NCBI RefSeq assembly: GCF_002797915.1
Contig: NZ_PGTY01000004.1
Coordinates: forward strand, 265,374 to 329,373
Source of the DNA: Yoonia maricola
GTDB lineage: Bacteria > Pseudomonadota > Alphaproteobacteria > Rhodobacterales > Rhodobacteraceae
DNA length: 64,000 nucleotides
Reading direction: 5' to 3'
Numbering within the stretch: position 1 is the first letter of the stretch; each line of letters begins with the position of its first letter. The notes under the pieces were generated by a model, which was given only the letters and a program-made list of their open reading frames with translations, was not told the origin of the DNA and ran no database searches. Shown here piece by piece: positions 1 through 9,689 of the stretch. The translations under genes and the position numbers were made by a program.

Positions 1-338
1 ACCGCTGTCTGCGCAGCGGAAAATTCACGACAAAGTCGTCCGCAGCTATCTTAGCTGTGGGTAATAGTTAGTGACGGAAAAGAACGGCTTTATCATAGGA
101 TTTGTGTACGGTGATGGGCTGCACGAAGTCAACAGCACACCCTGAATCCAGACGTTCGAACACTGTGCGGCATCTGTCAGATTGGGCTCATTTGGCACCT
201 TCGCCGCATTCTTCGCGAAGACCCGCTTTGCCATTCTGGGTCAATCTATGACGTGAAGGTCAAATTTACCTGACGTTCCACAGCATCCTGTCGCATATTC
301 GTCAAACTTTTGCCACCTCGCTAAAGTAGCAATCTTAC
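1..338. other. Leading region without a convincing gene
   Basis: No gene can be supported here. A 62-codon minus-strand reading frame (46-234) has no recognisable domain, no clear ribosome binding site and no partner gene. The first 50-60 bases are open in several plus-strand frames, so the 3' end of a gene starting outside the window cannot be excluded. A short inverted repeat (CCGCTG, six-base loop, CAGCGG, positions 2-19) lies at the extreme left and lacks a T-run. The last 100 bases must contain the promoter of the response regulator gene that starts at 339. Confidence 0.5.
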
Positions 339-1001
339 ATGCGTATCTTAATAGCCGAAGACGAGCCTGTGCTCGCCAGCCAACTGAAGAAAACACTGAT
401 GGCCGAAGGGCTCACCGTTGATGTTGCCGTCGACGGGGCCGAAGCACAGTATCTTGGTGAAACTGAACCCTATGATCTGATTATCCTTGACCTTGGTCTG
501 CCGATCCGGGACGGGCTGACGGTGCTGAAAAACCTGCGGAGCGGGGGCAATGACACTTCAATCCTGATCTTGACCGCGCGCAATGACTGGACCGACCGCG
601 TGGACGGTTTGGATGCGGGGGCGGATGACTATCTGACCAAACCGTTCCATATGCCGGAACTTTCCGCGCGCGTGCGCGCCCTGATCCGCCGCAAGGCGGG
701 TAAGACGACCCCCGTCTTTTCCAAGGATGACGTGACCTTTGATACCCGCACCAATCAGGTTATGGTGGACGGCATTCCCACCAACCTTACCTCACAGGAA
801 ATTGCGGTGTTGTCTTATCTTTTCCACAACTCTGGTCGCCTTGTGTCGCGCAACGAATTATCGGACCATATTTATCAGCATGAGGGTGATCGCGATTCCA
901 ATACGATTGCGGTCTTTGTGAACCGGTTGCGCAAGAAACTGGGCAGTGACCTGATTGAGACCGTACGCGGCAGGGGCTACGTGATCAAAGCAACCGCATG
1001 A
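339..1001 (+). CDS. OmpR/PhoP-family response regulator
   Basis: This 220-residue protein is a two-component response regulator that would bind DNA once phosphorylated by its partner kinase. The N-terminal receiver domain shows the acidic pocket (E7, D8), the phospho-acceptor D51 in ILDLGLP, T79 and the conserved K101 in YLTKPF. Residues from about 125 to 217 form the winged-helix domain, with the typical ending TVRGRGYVI. The stop codon overlaps the start of the histidine kinase gene (ATGA), so the two are co-translated. The closest functional analogues by pattern are PhoP and QseB. The ligand or stress sensed cannot be read from the sequence. No strong Shine-Dalgarno sequence precedes the ATG. 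Confidence 0.93.
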   Translation: MRILIAEDEPVLASQLKKTLMAEGLTVDVAVDGAEAQYLGETEPYDLIILDLGLPIRDGLTVLKNLRSGGNDTSILILTARNDWTDRVDGLDAGADDYLTKPFHMPELSARVRALIRRKAGKTTPVFSKDDVTFDTRTNQVMVDGIPTNLTSQEIAVLSYLFHNSGRLVSRNELSDHIYQHEGDRDSNTIAVFVNRLRKKLGSDLIETVRGRGYVIKATA

Positions 1002-2350
1002 CATCGCTGCGCGCCCGCGCGGTAACGGGCGGTATCTTATGGACCGTTGCGATCATTGTGCTGGGGTTGGCTGGCGTGTCGTCCTATCTGTCGTCGCAAA
1101 CGCAGGCGCGCTTTATCGAAGTGCTGGAAACCCGCCATGCCCAAGCCATTGTGGCGGTGTCCAACAACAGTGATAGCGCCAGTGACCTTGTCGCGGCGAT
1201 CGGTGATCTGGCCTATCAGGTGCCGTTTTCGGGTCAATATTGGCAGGTTGAGACAGATACCGGCACCATCATCAGATCGCCTTCTTTGGATAAAGATCAG
1301 CTTCCAAGGCCCCGCATCCGCATACAAGAGCGGCAGATGCGTGAAATTGCTGGACCGAACGGTGAATCTGTCTTTACCATCGGACAATGGGTGACCGTCT
1401 CCGATGGTGCAACGTGGCATGTTCAGGTCGCGTCATCATTGCGAAGCTTTGAGGAAGATCAGGTCGTCCTGCGCAATACCCTGCTGACTGCCTTTGCATT
1501 CGTGTCTTTCATTGGTGTCTTGGGCGCTTTGACCCAGGTTGCCGTTGTCTTGCAGCCGCTGAACAAGTTACGGCACGAAGTCACTGGCCGTTGGGAAAAA
1601 GATGACCGGCTTGAGGTGCAAAGCTATCCGATTGAGGTGGCTCCGCTGGTCAATGACATCAACACACTGATGGAGCGAAACCGCGATATCATGCGCCGCT
1701 CGCGCCGTCAGGCCGCTGATCTGGCCCATGCGATCAAAACCCCATCCGCGATCATGCGTAATGAGTTGGACAATCTGATGACGCAAGGCGCAGATGTGCA
1801 GGATGCGGTCGATGCGCTGGATCGGCTTGATGCACAGCTCAAGCGGTCTTTCGCGCGGATGCGGGCCGATGGGACTGATGCATCCACGGGTGTCGTGACC
1901 GAGCTGGATACCGCCTTGGGCCGGATGGAACGCGCGTTTAACGCGCTTGCCCGCAATGAGAGCAAGACATTTTCGGCCAGTTTTACGGCAGGCTTGCGTG
2001 TCCGTATGGATCAAAGTGATTTTGAAGAAGTGCTGGGGAACCTGTTGGATAATGCCCTGAAATGGGCTGCCTCAGAGGTGCGGCTTCACGCGGAAGAATG
2101 TGCCGCGGGCCAGATCATGATCACCATCGCCGATGACGGCCCCGGCATCGCGCAAGAGGAGATCGCAAAGGCCACCGAAAGCGGCCAGCGTCTTGATACC
2201 TCCAAGCCGGGGACGGGCCTTGGGCTGGCGATTGCACATGATCTGATCCACGCCTATGGCGGAGATATCCAGCTTGCAAAAGATGATGCATTGGGGGGGC
2301 TGAAGGTGCAGATGCGTTTGCCCGTCGCCTCAGCAAAGCGGGCTGACTAG
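998..2350 (+). CDS. PhoQ-like sensor histidine kinase
   Basis: This 450-residue inner-membrane kinase partners the regulator encoded just upstream, overlapping it by 4 bases. A membrane segment lies at about residues 11-32, a periplasmic sensor region at about 33-160, and a second membrane segment at about 161-186, followed by a HAMP-like linker. The phospho-acceptor is H244 in DLAHAIKTP, a variant of the usual SHELRTP box that is typical of PhoQ-type kinases. The ATPase domain has the N box NLLDNALKW, the G1 box DDGPGI and the G2 box GTGLGLAIA. The gene ends 4 bases inside the convergent ycjF-like gene. The signal sensed is unknown; divalent cation or envelope stress would fit the family but is inference. 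Confidence 0.92.
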   Translation: MTSLRARAVTGGILWTVAIIVLGLAGVSSYLSSQTQARFIEVLETRHAQAIVAVSNNSDSASDLVAAIGDLAYQVPFSGQYWQVETDTGTIIRSPSLDKDQLPRPRIRIQERQMREIAGPNGESVFTIGQWVTVSDGATWHVQVASSLRSFEEDQVVLRNTLLTAFAFVSFIGVLGALTQVAVVLQPLNKLRHEVTGRWEKDDRLEVQSYPIEVAPLVNDINTLMERNRDIMRRSRRQAADLAHAIKTPSAIMRNELDNLMTQGADVQDAVDALDRLDAQLKRSFARMRADGTDASTGVVTELDTALGRMERAFNALARNESKTFSASFTAGLRVRMDQSDFEEVLGNLLDNALKWAASEVRLHAEECAAGQIMITIADDGPGIAQEEIAKATESGQRLDTSKPGTGLGLAIAHDLIHAYGGDIQLAKDDALGGLKVQMRLPVASAKRAD

Positions 2351-3336
2351 CCTCTGTTGAACAACCCGCTCATCGCGCGGCCGACAAGCCCACTGACGGA
2401 TGGTTTCTTGACGGCATGAAAGGGTAAGGGACGGCAGACTTCGATTGCCGCAACGCCAACGCGCGCGGTCAATGCGCCGTTGATCACGCCTTCGCCAAAC
2501 CGGCGCGAGACTTTGGACAATACCCCGCCACCTGCGACCGATCCTATCAGATCGTCTCCGACCGCCACCGCACCGGTCGCGACCAGATGTGTCAGCACAC
2601 TGCGCGTCAGCCGCCAACTGCCCAAAGCACCCGACCGACCGCCATAGATTTCGGCAATCCGCCGGATCATGCGCAGGTTGGCAGTGAGGGCCGTAAAGAG
2701 ATCAGCCAATGCAAGAGGCACGATGGCTGTCACTGTCGCCACCTGCCGCGCAGCGGCTTCGATCTCGCGCTGGGCACGTGCATCTAGCGGGGTCAGCAAC
2801 GCGGTTTCTGCGAGGCCCAGTAACCCATCTGCATCCAGCACGTCGCCTTGACGCGATTTGAGTTCAGCCCGACCCCATGCTGTGTCTTCGCGATTGCTGT
2901 AAAGTGCTTCAAGGTCACCAACGACATTTCGCGCCTGTTTCAGATCAAGCGAAGTCAGCGCCTCTTTCGCATGATGCTGGATAGTGTCGAGCTTACGTAA
3001 ACGTCCAAAGGCCGCCAATTCCCGCAAGGCGATGATCAGCAAAACGAACAGCAACAAACCAATCAACGCGGTTGCGACTCCGCCCAAAACGGGCGAGCGT
3101 GCCAACAGCCCCGTCACATAATCCCATGCCGCAAGCGAGACGATAAAGCCAATCAGCGTCAGTATGATGGACCAAAACCAGCGGGCCAAACGCGATGGGC
3201 GGCGTGCAGCAATAGCCGCAACCTGTTGCATGGCCACGCCCTCAGGCGCATCGATATCATCCCGCACGGCGGGTGCCGTGTCAGGCTGCGCCGCCTCGCT
3301 GCCTTCGAGATCAATCAGAACGGGGCCGCGTGTCAT
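2347..3336 (-). CDS. YcjF-like membrane protein (TIGR01620/DUF697 family)
   Basis: This 329-residue protein resembles YcjF, a membrane protein that accompanies the YcjX GTPase-like protein in proteobacteria. Two hydrophobic segments sit at about residues 50-75 and 85-107, after a polar N-terminus of about 45 residues. The C-terminal half is rich in Ala, Gly and Arg and matches the DUF697-type region (DLFTALTANLRMIRRIAEIYGGR). Its start overlaps the ycjX-like stop by 4 bases, so both are expressed together. In enterobacteria the pair belongs to the phage-shock regulon; no psp genes lie nearby here, so the regulation is open. The molecular role is not established. Confidence 0.8.
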   Translation of the reverse strand: MTRGPVLIDLEGSEAAQPDTAPAVRDDIDAPEGVAMQQVAAIAARRPSRLARWFWSIILTLIGFIVSLAAWDYVTGLLARSPVLGGVATALIGLLLFVLLIIALRELAAFGRLRKLDTIQHHAKEALTSLDLKQARNVVGDLEALYSNREDTAWGRAELKSRQGDVLDADGLLGLAETALLTPLDARAQREIEAAARQVATVTAIVPLALADLFTALTANLRMIRRIAEIYGGRSGALGSWRLTRSVLTHLVATGAVAVGDDLIGSVAGGGVLSKVSRRFGEGVINGALTARVGVAAIEVCRPLPFHAVKKPSVSGLVGRAMSGLFNRG

Positions 3337-4745
3337 AGCCTATCTCCAAACAGAAACTGTGCCGCCTTATCGAGCCTGATATGCGGCGGCCCGTCGCCCG
3401 GTTTGCGGGTGAGCGGGGCGGGGGCGAAATTCATGATGCTGTAATCCGCGTCCAGCCAACTGTCCGAGCCTTCGCGCGCCGGAGCCAGCAAATGCGCGGG
3501 ATCGGACGGCAACTTGCCGGGATAAAAGGCGGCTTGTTTGTTGGTATCCAGCAAACGACCACGCACGACGTCTAACGGGCCATCCTTGTGATCCACTGTT
3601 TCCTCAACTGTTGTGCGCAAGGCCGCAATCGACATGGCGGCTGTCTGTGCACCGGCAAAGTCGGCCCGGTCCTTGGCTTCGCGCAACAGCGCCTCGGTGA
3701 TTGCGGTCAATTGCGGGTGCTGGCTGTGGTGCAAATGGTCTGCTTTGGTGGCGGCAAAGAGGATCTTTTCAACCCTGCGCCCTTGGAAAATGCGGGTCAG
3801 AAACGCGTTCTTGCCGGGACGGAACGTCCCAAGGATACGCGCCATTGCACCACGCAGATCGTCCAGCGTCGCGGGGCCGCCATGGATCGCCCCCAGCACA
3901 TCCACCAGCACGATCTGGCGGTCGATCTTGGCAAAGTGATCGCGGAAGAAAGGCTGCACGATATTGCGTTTATAGCTTTCAAAACGCCGCTCGAATTCGC
4001 GCCCCAATGATCCGCGGGGATAACGGGTCGTAGGCAGCGGGGCGAAGGTCAGCACTGGTGAGCCGGCAAGATCGCCAGGCAGCAGGAACCGCCCCGGTGA
4101 ACAGTCCGAAAACCCGGCCTCGCGTGCCTCGCGCAGATGCGCGGTAAAGCGTTCTGCCAGTACCTGCGCTTCGGGTTCGTCAAGCCGGACAGTTGGGTCA
4201 ACGCCAGCAACGAGTGCTACATAGTCTTCGCCGCCGGGTCGCCCGCGCGCACGGCTCAACGCCGCCTCCGACCATTCCGCGTAGGTTTGGTCGAGCAGTC
4301 CCAAATCTAGCAACCACTCACCGGGATAATCGACGATGTCGATATGCACCGTGCGCGGGCCGGAAATACCAGACAGCAGCCCGCTGGGCTGAACACGCAA
4401 AGACAGGCGCAATTCACTGATCTGACGCGTGCCGTCAGGCCACGTCGGCTCTGGCGCAGTCAGTTGCGATAGATAAGCCTCGTAATTGAACCGCGGCACC
4501 GTGTCGTCGGGCTGTGGTTGCAGATACGCTGTGCGGATCGCGCCGGTCGCCGCTGCTTCCAGTTGCGGCATCCGCCCCCGGTCCATCAGATTGGCAACGA
4601 GCGAGGTGATAAACACCGTTTTGCCCGCTCGTGACAAACCTGTCACGCCCAGTCGGATCACCGGATCGGTGAAGGGTGATGTTAGCGTGTCACTGATCCC
4701 CTCAACCGTACGGGTGATCTGGTCGGCTATGGTAGAGATGACCAA
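3333..4745 (-). CDS. YcjX-like P-loop protein (DUF463 family)
   Basis: This protein matches YcjX, a stress-associated P-loop GTPase-like protein. A Walker A motif GLSRAGKT lies about 40 residues in, followed by TVFITSLVANL, and the HIDIVDYPGEWLLDL segment fits the switch region. The full open frame begins at a TTG at 4760. A second TTG at 4745 has an AAAGGG sequence at suitable spacing upstream and gives MVISTIADQITRTVEG, so I prefer 4745; there is no ATG near the N-terminus. It is translationally coupled to the ycjF-like gene downstream. Upstream is the divergent truA gene, about 95 bases away. The family name is well supported; the biochemical role is not. Confidence 0.85.
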   Translation of the reverse strand: MVISTIADQITRTVEGISDTLTSPFTDPVIRLGVTGLSRAGKTVFITSLVANLMDRGRMPQLEAAATGAIRTAYLQPQPDDTVPRFNYEAYLSQLTAPEPTWPDGTRQISELRLSLRVQPSGLLSGISGPRTVHIDIVDYPGEWLLDLGLLDQTYAEWSEAALSRARGRPGGEDYVALVAGVDPTVRLDEPEAQVLAERFTAHLREAREAGFSDCSPGRFLLPGDLAGSPVLTFAPLPTTRYPRGSLGREFERRFESYKRNIVQPFFRDHFAKIDRQIVLVDVLGAIHGGPATLDDLRGAMARILGTFRPGKNAFLTRIFQGRRVEKILFAATKADHLHHSQHPQLTAITEALLREAKDRADFAGAQTAAMSIAALRTTVEETVDHKDGPLDVVRGRLLDTNKQAAFYPGKLPSDPAHLLAPAREGSDSWLDADYSIMNFAPAPLTRKPGDGPPHIRLDKAAQFLFGDRL

Positions 4746-4839
4746 AACGGGCCCTTTCAATGCTTTATGGCAAGATAGGTGCGGTCGTTCAGGATGTGTA
4801 GGGATTGATTTTGTGCGATGCTCCCCCTAATCGGGGCGG

Positions 4840-5607
4840 ATGCCTCGTTATGCCCTTCTTATTGAATACCATGGCGCGCCCTTTGCAGGGTGGCAGCGGC
4901 AAAATGATCAGCCCTCCGTGCAAGGCGCGATTGAGGCGGCATTGGCGAAACTGGAACCACGCGAACACACGATTGCAGCCGCGGGGCGTACAGATGCAGG
5001 TGTGCACGCGAAAGGGCAGGTCGCCCATTGCGATATGGAGAAAGAGTGGGATCCTTTTCGGCTGTCCGAGGCGCTGAACTATCATCTCAAACCCGCACCC
5101 GTCGCGATTTTGGATTGTGCGATGGTTGCAGACGACTGGCATGCCAGATTTGATGCGGTCGAACGGCAGTACCTTTTTCGCCTTATGTCGCGCCGCGCGC
5201 CGCTGACGTTTGAGGCAGGGCAGATGTGGCGGGTCAACCATCCGCTGGATGCAGACGCAATGCAGGCCGGGGCGGATCAGTTGATCGGGAACCACGATTT
5301 CACGACCTTTCGGTCGTCCATCTGTCAGGCAAAAAGCCCGGTAAAAACGCTGGATGCGTTGCAGGTCGAGGCGGTACCGCATGCCAGCGGCACAGAATAC
5401 CGTTTCCACGTTCGCGCCCGGTCGTTCCTGCACAATCAGGTGCGCAGTTTTGTCGGTACGTTGGAACGTGTCGGCGCAGGCGCATGGACCCCCGATGATG
5501 TAGGCAAGGCATTGGCGGCGAAAGATCGCAGCGCCTGTGGTCCGGTGTGCCCGCCGCAGGGATTGTATCTGGCGGGCGTCAAATACCCGACCGACCCGTT
5601 CACCTAG
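4840..5607 (+). CDS. truA: tRNA pseudouridine(38-40) synthase TruA
   Basis: This 255-residue enzyme isomerises uridines 38-40 of the tRNA anticodon stem to pseudouridine in the cytoplasm. The catalytic aspartate is D52 in the [11 protein letters not shown] motif. Other family landmarks are the N-terminal [39 protein letters not shown] in the C-terminal half and [12 protein letters not shown] at the end. Length is normal for the family. The ATG is preceded by GGGGCGG. The last codons overlap the convergent gene ending at 5604 by 4 bases. Divergent from the ycjX-like gene, so it has its own promoter in about 4750-4839. Confidence 0.96.
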   Translation: MPRYALLIEYHGAPFAGWQRQNDQPSVQGAIEAALAKLEPREHTIAAAGRTDAGVHAKGQVAHCDMEKEWDPFRLSEALNYHLKPAPVAILDCAMVADDWHARFDAVERQYLFRLMSRRAPLTFEAGQMWRVNHPLDADAMQAGADQLIGNHDFTTFRSSICQAKSPVKTLDALQVEAVPHASGTEYRFHVRARSFLHNQVRSFVGTLERVGAGAWTPDDVGKALAAKDRSACGPVCPPQGLYLAGVKYPTDPFT

Positions 5608-6122
5608 TCGTTGTCAGTCAAACCAGCGCCCGCGCCCGCGAGACGTGAAGCGTTGGTCTCTGGCACGTAGGTTTTTCCTGCCAGTTCCAGCCATATCTGC
5701 CAATCGGCTTCTGGAATTGTGACTGCGTTGCAGGTAGGCCTCAGGACTGTTGTATCGCTGGGGATGACGCTTGGACCGTCCCATCTTTGTGCGATGCCAG
5801 AGTGTGCCAAAAACGCACTGACCAAAGGGGCGTGTGCCAAGTCAGCCAAAGTGGCGGTCGTGCGTCCCATCGCAAAGGCATCACTGATGATCGGGGCGAT
5901 CAGGGCTGCGGGGCCTTGAATGACTTCAACACCGTTGTCTCGCCATCTGACATCTACTTCGCAAATCGGTTCTTGCAGTGCAGTGGTGACCGGCGCGACG
6001 CTCCCCCCAGTCCCGGCGAGGAAAGCTGCCACCTGCCCAAGATCTTCGGACTGTCCAACAGGAAAGCCCGCACCGCGTGCGGCCTTTTTGACCAGCCCTT
6101 CCACTTCGTTCAGCGCCCGCAT
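5604..6122 (-). CDS. Uncharacterised protein, possibly DUF3726 family
   Basis: This is a 172-residue soluble protein with no signal peptide or membrane segment. The N-terminus ([29 protein letters not shown]) looks like a helical substrate- or cofactor-binding module, and I tentatively recall it as DUF3726; that name needs a profile search. Its start overlaps by one base the stop of the 551-residue gene upstream, so the two form a translationally coupled pair. Function is unknown. The pair is flanked by truA and tamA, neither of which suggests a role. Confidence 0.6.
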   Translation of the reverse strand: MRALNEVEGLVKKAARGAGFPVGQSEDLGQVAAFLAGTGGSVAPVTTALQEPICEVDVRWRDNGVEVIQGPAALIAPIISDAFAMGRTTATLADLAHAPLVSAFLAHSGIAQRWDGPSVIPSDTTVLRPTCNAVTIPEADWQIWLELAGKTYVPETNASRLAGAGAGLTDND

Positions 6123-7777
6123 CAGATGGTTGCGATCGGTAGCCAGCAGTCGTCGGCATTGTCCAACTCATCAAAGAGCGGGGCACCCTGCGCCAACGTA
6201 ATCCGGGTCCAGCGGTCCGACTTGGGGTCAAATTTGCCCGCGCCAAAGAACGCAAGTTTGCAGCGCAGGATATCGATGGGCAGGCAGTCAGCGCCGATCA
6301 GGTTATCGCGAATTTCGCCATAAGGATGCTTGGCCAGTGATTGCACGCGCCGGGCAGCGGCGCGGTGCTGTGGATGCTGGGCCAAGAATTGGCCGACGAG
6401 GGTGTTATCGGCGGTCAGTTCACCGGCCAAGGCTTTTACCTGTCGCCCAATATCAAGTGGTGTTTCAAGCTCTGCCCCCGGCTCTGCGTGGCGGTTGCCC
6501 AAACGCGGTTCCAGTTTTTCTTCTGACACGTACCAAAACTGGGCGCATTCCGCAGGGGCGTCATAGTCGACGTCGCATGCCCAATCCCAATCGCAATCTA
6601 TCAAAGTCGCGAGGTCCGCGCAGGACATCGCTGGGTCCAACTCCGGCACAAAAGGCGTCGCCATACATTCGGTCAGCCCGTCAATCAGATCACCAAAGGG
6701 TTCCAACATGAGCGCTGCGATCAGCTCTTGCGTATCAATGGACCGCCGCGCGCTTTCGGTGATAATCCGGTCTATGGGCTGGTCGGCTGATAGCGCCTCT
6801 GGCGTCAAAGTCGCCGCAAATTCTGGCCATTCACGGCGCATTATATCGATGCGGTCGGCTGCGATCTTATCGGGTACATTCCATTCGGCCAGATACTGTG
6901 CGGTGCGGATAACCAAATCATAGATGCGACCAATCTGATCTTCATTAAGCCGTTTAATCGCCCGGACCCGCGCTATGGCGGTTTCCCGGACAGACATCCA
7001 AGCATCAAGTAACAGCGGATGGTTCACCAAGAAAGGTGCCATGCCAAGACCGGTGGAATTGCCGATCCCAAGGTGGCGCTTTGCCTCGCGCGACAGGGTG
7101 CCGCCGCCGACATGTTCGGCCAGATCATGGGTGAATCCACGGATCAGCCACACGGTCAGCATCTCGGCCATGAAGGGGCCACCCATACCGGGGCGGTCGG
7201 TGATATGCCCCCGATCAGCAATGCCGAATTTGCCGTTGCCATAAACGGCTGTAGTGCGCATCAGATAGCCGGTGTCGCGGATCTTGGTCGGGTCTGGCTG
7301 TTTGCCTGCCTTGAGCGCATCGGTCACATGGTCAAACAGTCGAACTGATTTGTTTGCACGGCTCAACACCAGATCACGGGCCGTAAAGCGGGCGGCTTCT
7401 TGAAGGGGTGCAGTGGCGACGATCCGGTCGATCTCGGTTTGGTCAGGAATACCATCATAAAGCACATAGGCCGTGTCCCATGCGGTCGCGATCACGCGGT
7501 CGGTGCGCATATCGGGGGGCAGATCCGTTGAAACGGCAACCAATGCGTAATCATATCCACCAAAGCACAGGGTATAGACGGCATGGCCAAACCCAGCCTC
7601 GTCCACGTGCCAGACCGGGCGGGCAACTTTCACGTTATCGGTGGCAAGGGCGCGCATCAACGTGCGCAAGAACGACAACCGGGTGGGAAAGGCAGCACCC
7701 ATCCGGCGCAAGCGCATCACTGCTGATGGCGGGCGCAGGGGCATCTGTGGCGGGGGCACGGTGTCTTTCATAAGCAC
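6122..7777 (-). CDS. Uncharacterised 551-residue protein
   Basis: I do not recognise this large cytoplasmic protein. It has no signal peptide, no membrane segment and no P-loop. It is rich in Trp and Asp in its second half (for example DCDWDWACDVDYDAPAECAQFWY), with a central stretch around MTVWLIRGFTHDLAEHVGGG and FGIADRGHITDRPGMGGPF that may form an active or binding site. The open frame begins at GTG 7777; an ATG at 7771 is two codons in and is an equally good start. It is transcribed with the 172-residue protein downstream (one-base overlap) and divergently from tamA, sharing a 142-base promoter region with it. Confidence 0.7.
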   Translation of the reverse strand: MLMKDTVPPPQMPLRPPSAVMRLRRMGAAFPTRLSFLRTLMRALATDNVKVARPVWHVDEAGFGHAVYTLCFGGYDYALVAVSTDLPPDMRTDRVIATAWDTAYVLYDGIPDQTEIDRIVATAPLQEAARFTARDLVLSRANKSVRLFDHVTDALKAGKQPDPTKIRDTGYLMRTTAVYGNGKFGIADRGHITDRPGMGGPFMAEMLTVWLIRGFTHDLAEHVGGGTLSREAKRHLGIGNSTGLGMAPFLVNHPLLLDAWMSVRETAIARVRAIKRLNEDQIGRIYDLVIRTAQYLAEWNVPDKIAADRIDIMRREWPEFAATLTPEALSADQPIDRIITESARRSIDTQELIAALMLEPFGDLIDGLTECMATPFVPELDPAMSCADLATLIDCDWDWACDVDYDAPAECAQFWYVSEEKLEPRLGNRHAEPGAELETPLDIGRQVKALAGELTADNTLVGQFLAQHPQHRAAARRVQSLAKHPYGEIRDNLIGADCLPIDILRCKLAFFGAGKFDPKSDRWTRITLAQGAPLFDELDNADDCWLPIATI

Positions 7778-7919
7778 AATCTAGCCTGTAGCGCGTTGGC
7801 GACATAGCACAAAAACGACGCAGGTTGAGGAAGTGATTAGTAAATTCCGGATGGCTTGGATAAACACTGGGGAACAAAACCGGTTCGCATGCGTTGTCGG
7901 TAAAAGGAGGCGCGATTAA

Positions 7920-9689
7920 ATGTTCAAACGCTGGTGCGTTGCACTGCTTATCAGCGCCACACCTGTTGCCGCACAAGACGTGCGTTTGATATCTGATGTG
8001 GTGCGTGATGAATTAAGCGATGCATCCTTGCTGCGTGAGCTCGATGATACGGCCGCGCCGCAAGATTATGTTGCTGCGGCGCGCGCAGATTATCGTCGCC
8101 TGCTGACAGCGCTTTATGCGGCGGGATATTACGCAGGCGAAATCTCGATCACAGTGGATGGAGTCGAAGCCGCGAATATCGCACCGCTTGCGGCCCCCAA
8201 CACCATTGGCGAGGTGGTGATCAGGGTTGATCCGGGGCGGCGTTTCACTTTTGGGACAGTCCAGATCGCGCCACTGCCGCCACAAACCATCCTTCCTGAA
8301 GATGTGGGGCCACGCCGTACAGCGCGATCTGCGCGGATTCAATCAGCCGTCTCCAGCAGCCTGAGCAGTTGGCGTGATCTGGGGTATGCAAAGGCCCGCG
8401 TCGGCAATGAATCCATCATCGCCCGCCACGCGGATGCGAAGCTTGATGTGGATGTGACACTTGATACCGGCCCACGCCTGCGCTTTGGGGATTTGACCAT
8501 TTCTGGCAACGAAAACGTCAGTGATGCCCGCATCCGACAAATTGCAGGCCTGCCCACAGGCGAGGTTTACAGCCCGTCTGAACTTGAAGCAGCGGAAAGG
8601 CGGCTGCGGCGCACCGGCACATTTGCAAGCGTGGCTCTGACCGAAAGTGATACGATCGGTGCGGATGATACGCTGCCGATCAACGCGCAACTGTCAGAGA
8701 TCAGACCGCGCCGCTTCGGCTTTGGGCTGGAACTGTCATCCATTGAGGGTCTGACAGTGTCGAGTTTTTGGCTGCACCGGAACTTTCTGGGTGGTGCTGA
8801 ACGGTTTCGCGTCGATGGCGAAGTCTCGGGGATCACGGGTGAAACCGGGGGCGTCGACTATTCGTTGGGTGCGACCTTCACCCGGCCCGCCAGCTTTGGC
8901 CCGGATACCGAGTATTACCTGACCGGTGAAATTTCGCGCGAGGATGAGCCAGAGTATCTGCTGGACAAGATCGCCTTGGAAACCGGTTTTTCCCGTATCC
9001 TCAGCGATGATCTGACGGTCCGCGCCGGTGTCGGTATTCTTCGCGCGCGCGAAGAAACAGAGCTTGAAACACGCGAATATACGCTGCTGACCCTGCCGAT
9101 TGAGGCCACATTGGACCGGCGTGATGAACCAACAAATGCCAGCAATGGTTACTACATCGATCTTGATGCGACGCCCTTTATCAGCACGGACGGTGATATC
9201 AGTGGCGCGCGCCTTTTTGGCGATGCGCGCGGATATGTGACCGTGGGCGAACAAGAGGCACTGACCTTCGCCGCACGAGTGCAGGTTGGCAGCGTCATGG
9301 GGGCTGACATATCACAAGCACCGGCCGACTTTTTGTTTTACTCAGGTGGTGGCGGCACTGTGCGCGGGCAACCGTATCAATCGCTGGGTATCGATACGAC
9401 CGAAGCGGGTGAGACGGTGACAACGGGGGGGACTTCATTCCTCGGCGCGCAGTTGGAGGCCCGCTATAGCGTGCGCGACAACATCGCCTTGGTGGGCTTT
9501 TATGACGTGGGTCAGGTTGGCGCGACGGCCGTACCGGGCGAGGATGCAGAATGGCATGCCGGTGCCGGTTTCGGCCTGCGCTATGATACAGGCATCGGGC
9601 CCATCCGCGTTGATCTGGGTACGCAGGCCAGCGGTGATGATGCGGGCGATGATCTGCAAGTCTACATCGGGATCGGACAGGCGTTTTGA
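7920..9689 (+). CDS. tamA: TamA, Omp85-family outer-membrane assembly protein
   Basis: This 589-residue protein is the outer-membrane subunit of the translocation and assembly module. A signal peptide (MFKRWCVALLISATPVAAQ) is followed by POTRA-type repeats in about residues 20-260 and a C-terminal surface-antigen (D15/Omp85) barrel from about 270. The barrel contains the conserved GGGGTVRGQPYQSLG loop and ends in phenylalanine, as outer-membrane barrels do. A strong Shine-Dalgarno sequence (AAAGGAGG) lies 9 bases before the ATG. The stop codon overlaps the TTG start of tamB, so the two partners are translationally coupled. Length and architecture are normal for TamA. Confidence 0.93.
   Translation: MFKRWCVALLISATPVAAQDVRLISDVVRDELSDASLLRELDDTAAPQDYVAAARADYRRLLTALYAAGYYAGEISITVDGVEAANIAPLAAPNTIGEVVIRVDPGRRFTFGTVQIAPLPPQTILPEDVGPRRTARSARIQSAVSSSLSSWRDLGYAKARVGNESIIARHADAKLDVDVTLDTGPRLRFGDLTISGNENVSDARIRQIAGLPTGEVYSPSELEAAERRLRRTGTFASVALTESDTIGADDTLPINAQLSEIRPRRFGFGLELSSIEGLTVSSFWLHRNFLGGAERFRVDGEVSGITGETGGVDYSLGATFTRPASFGPDTEYYLTGEISREDEPEYLLDKIALETGFSRILSDDLTVRAGVGILRAREETELETREYTLLTLPIEATLDRRDEPTNASNGYYIDLDATPFISTDGDISGARLFGDARGYVTVGEQEALTFAARVQVGSVMGADISQAPADFLFYSGGGGTVRGQPYQSLGIDTTEAGETVTTGGTSFLGAQLEARYSVRDNIALVGFYDVGQVGATAVPGEDAEWHAGAGFGLRYDTGIGPIRVDLGTQASGDDAGDDLQVYIGIGQAF

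Noticed and set aside
46..234. 62-codon minus-strand frame at the left edge
   Set aside because: No binding site, no domain, composition unlike a folded protein and no conserved context visible.
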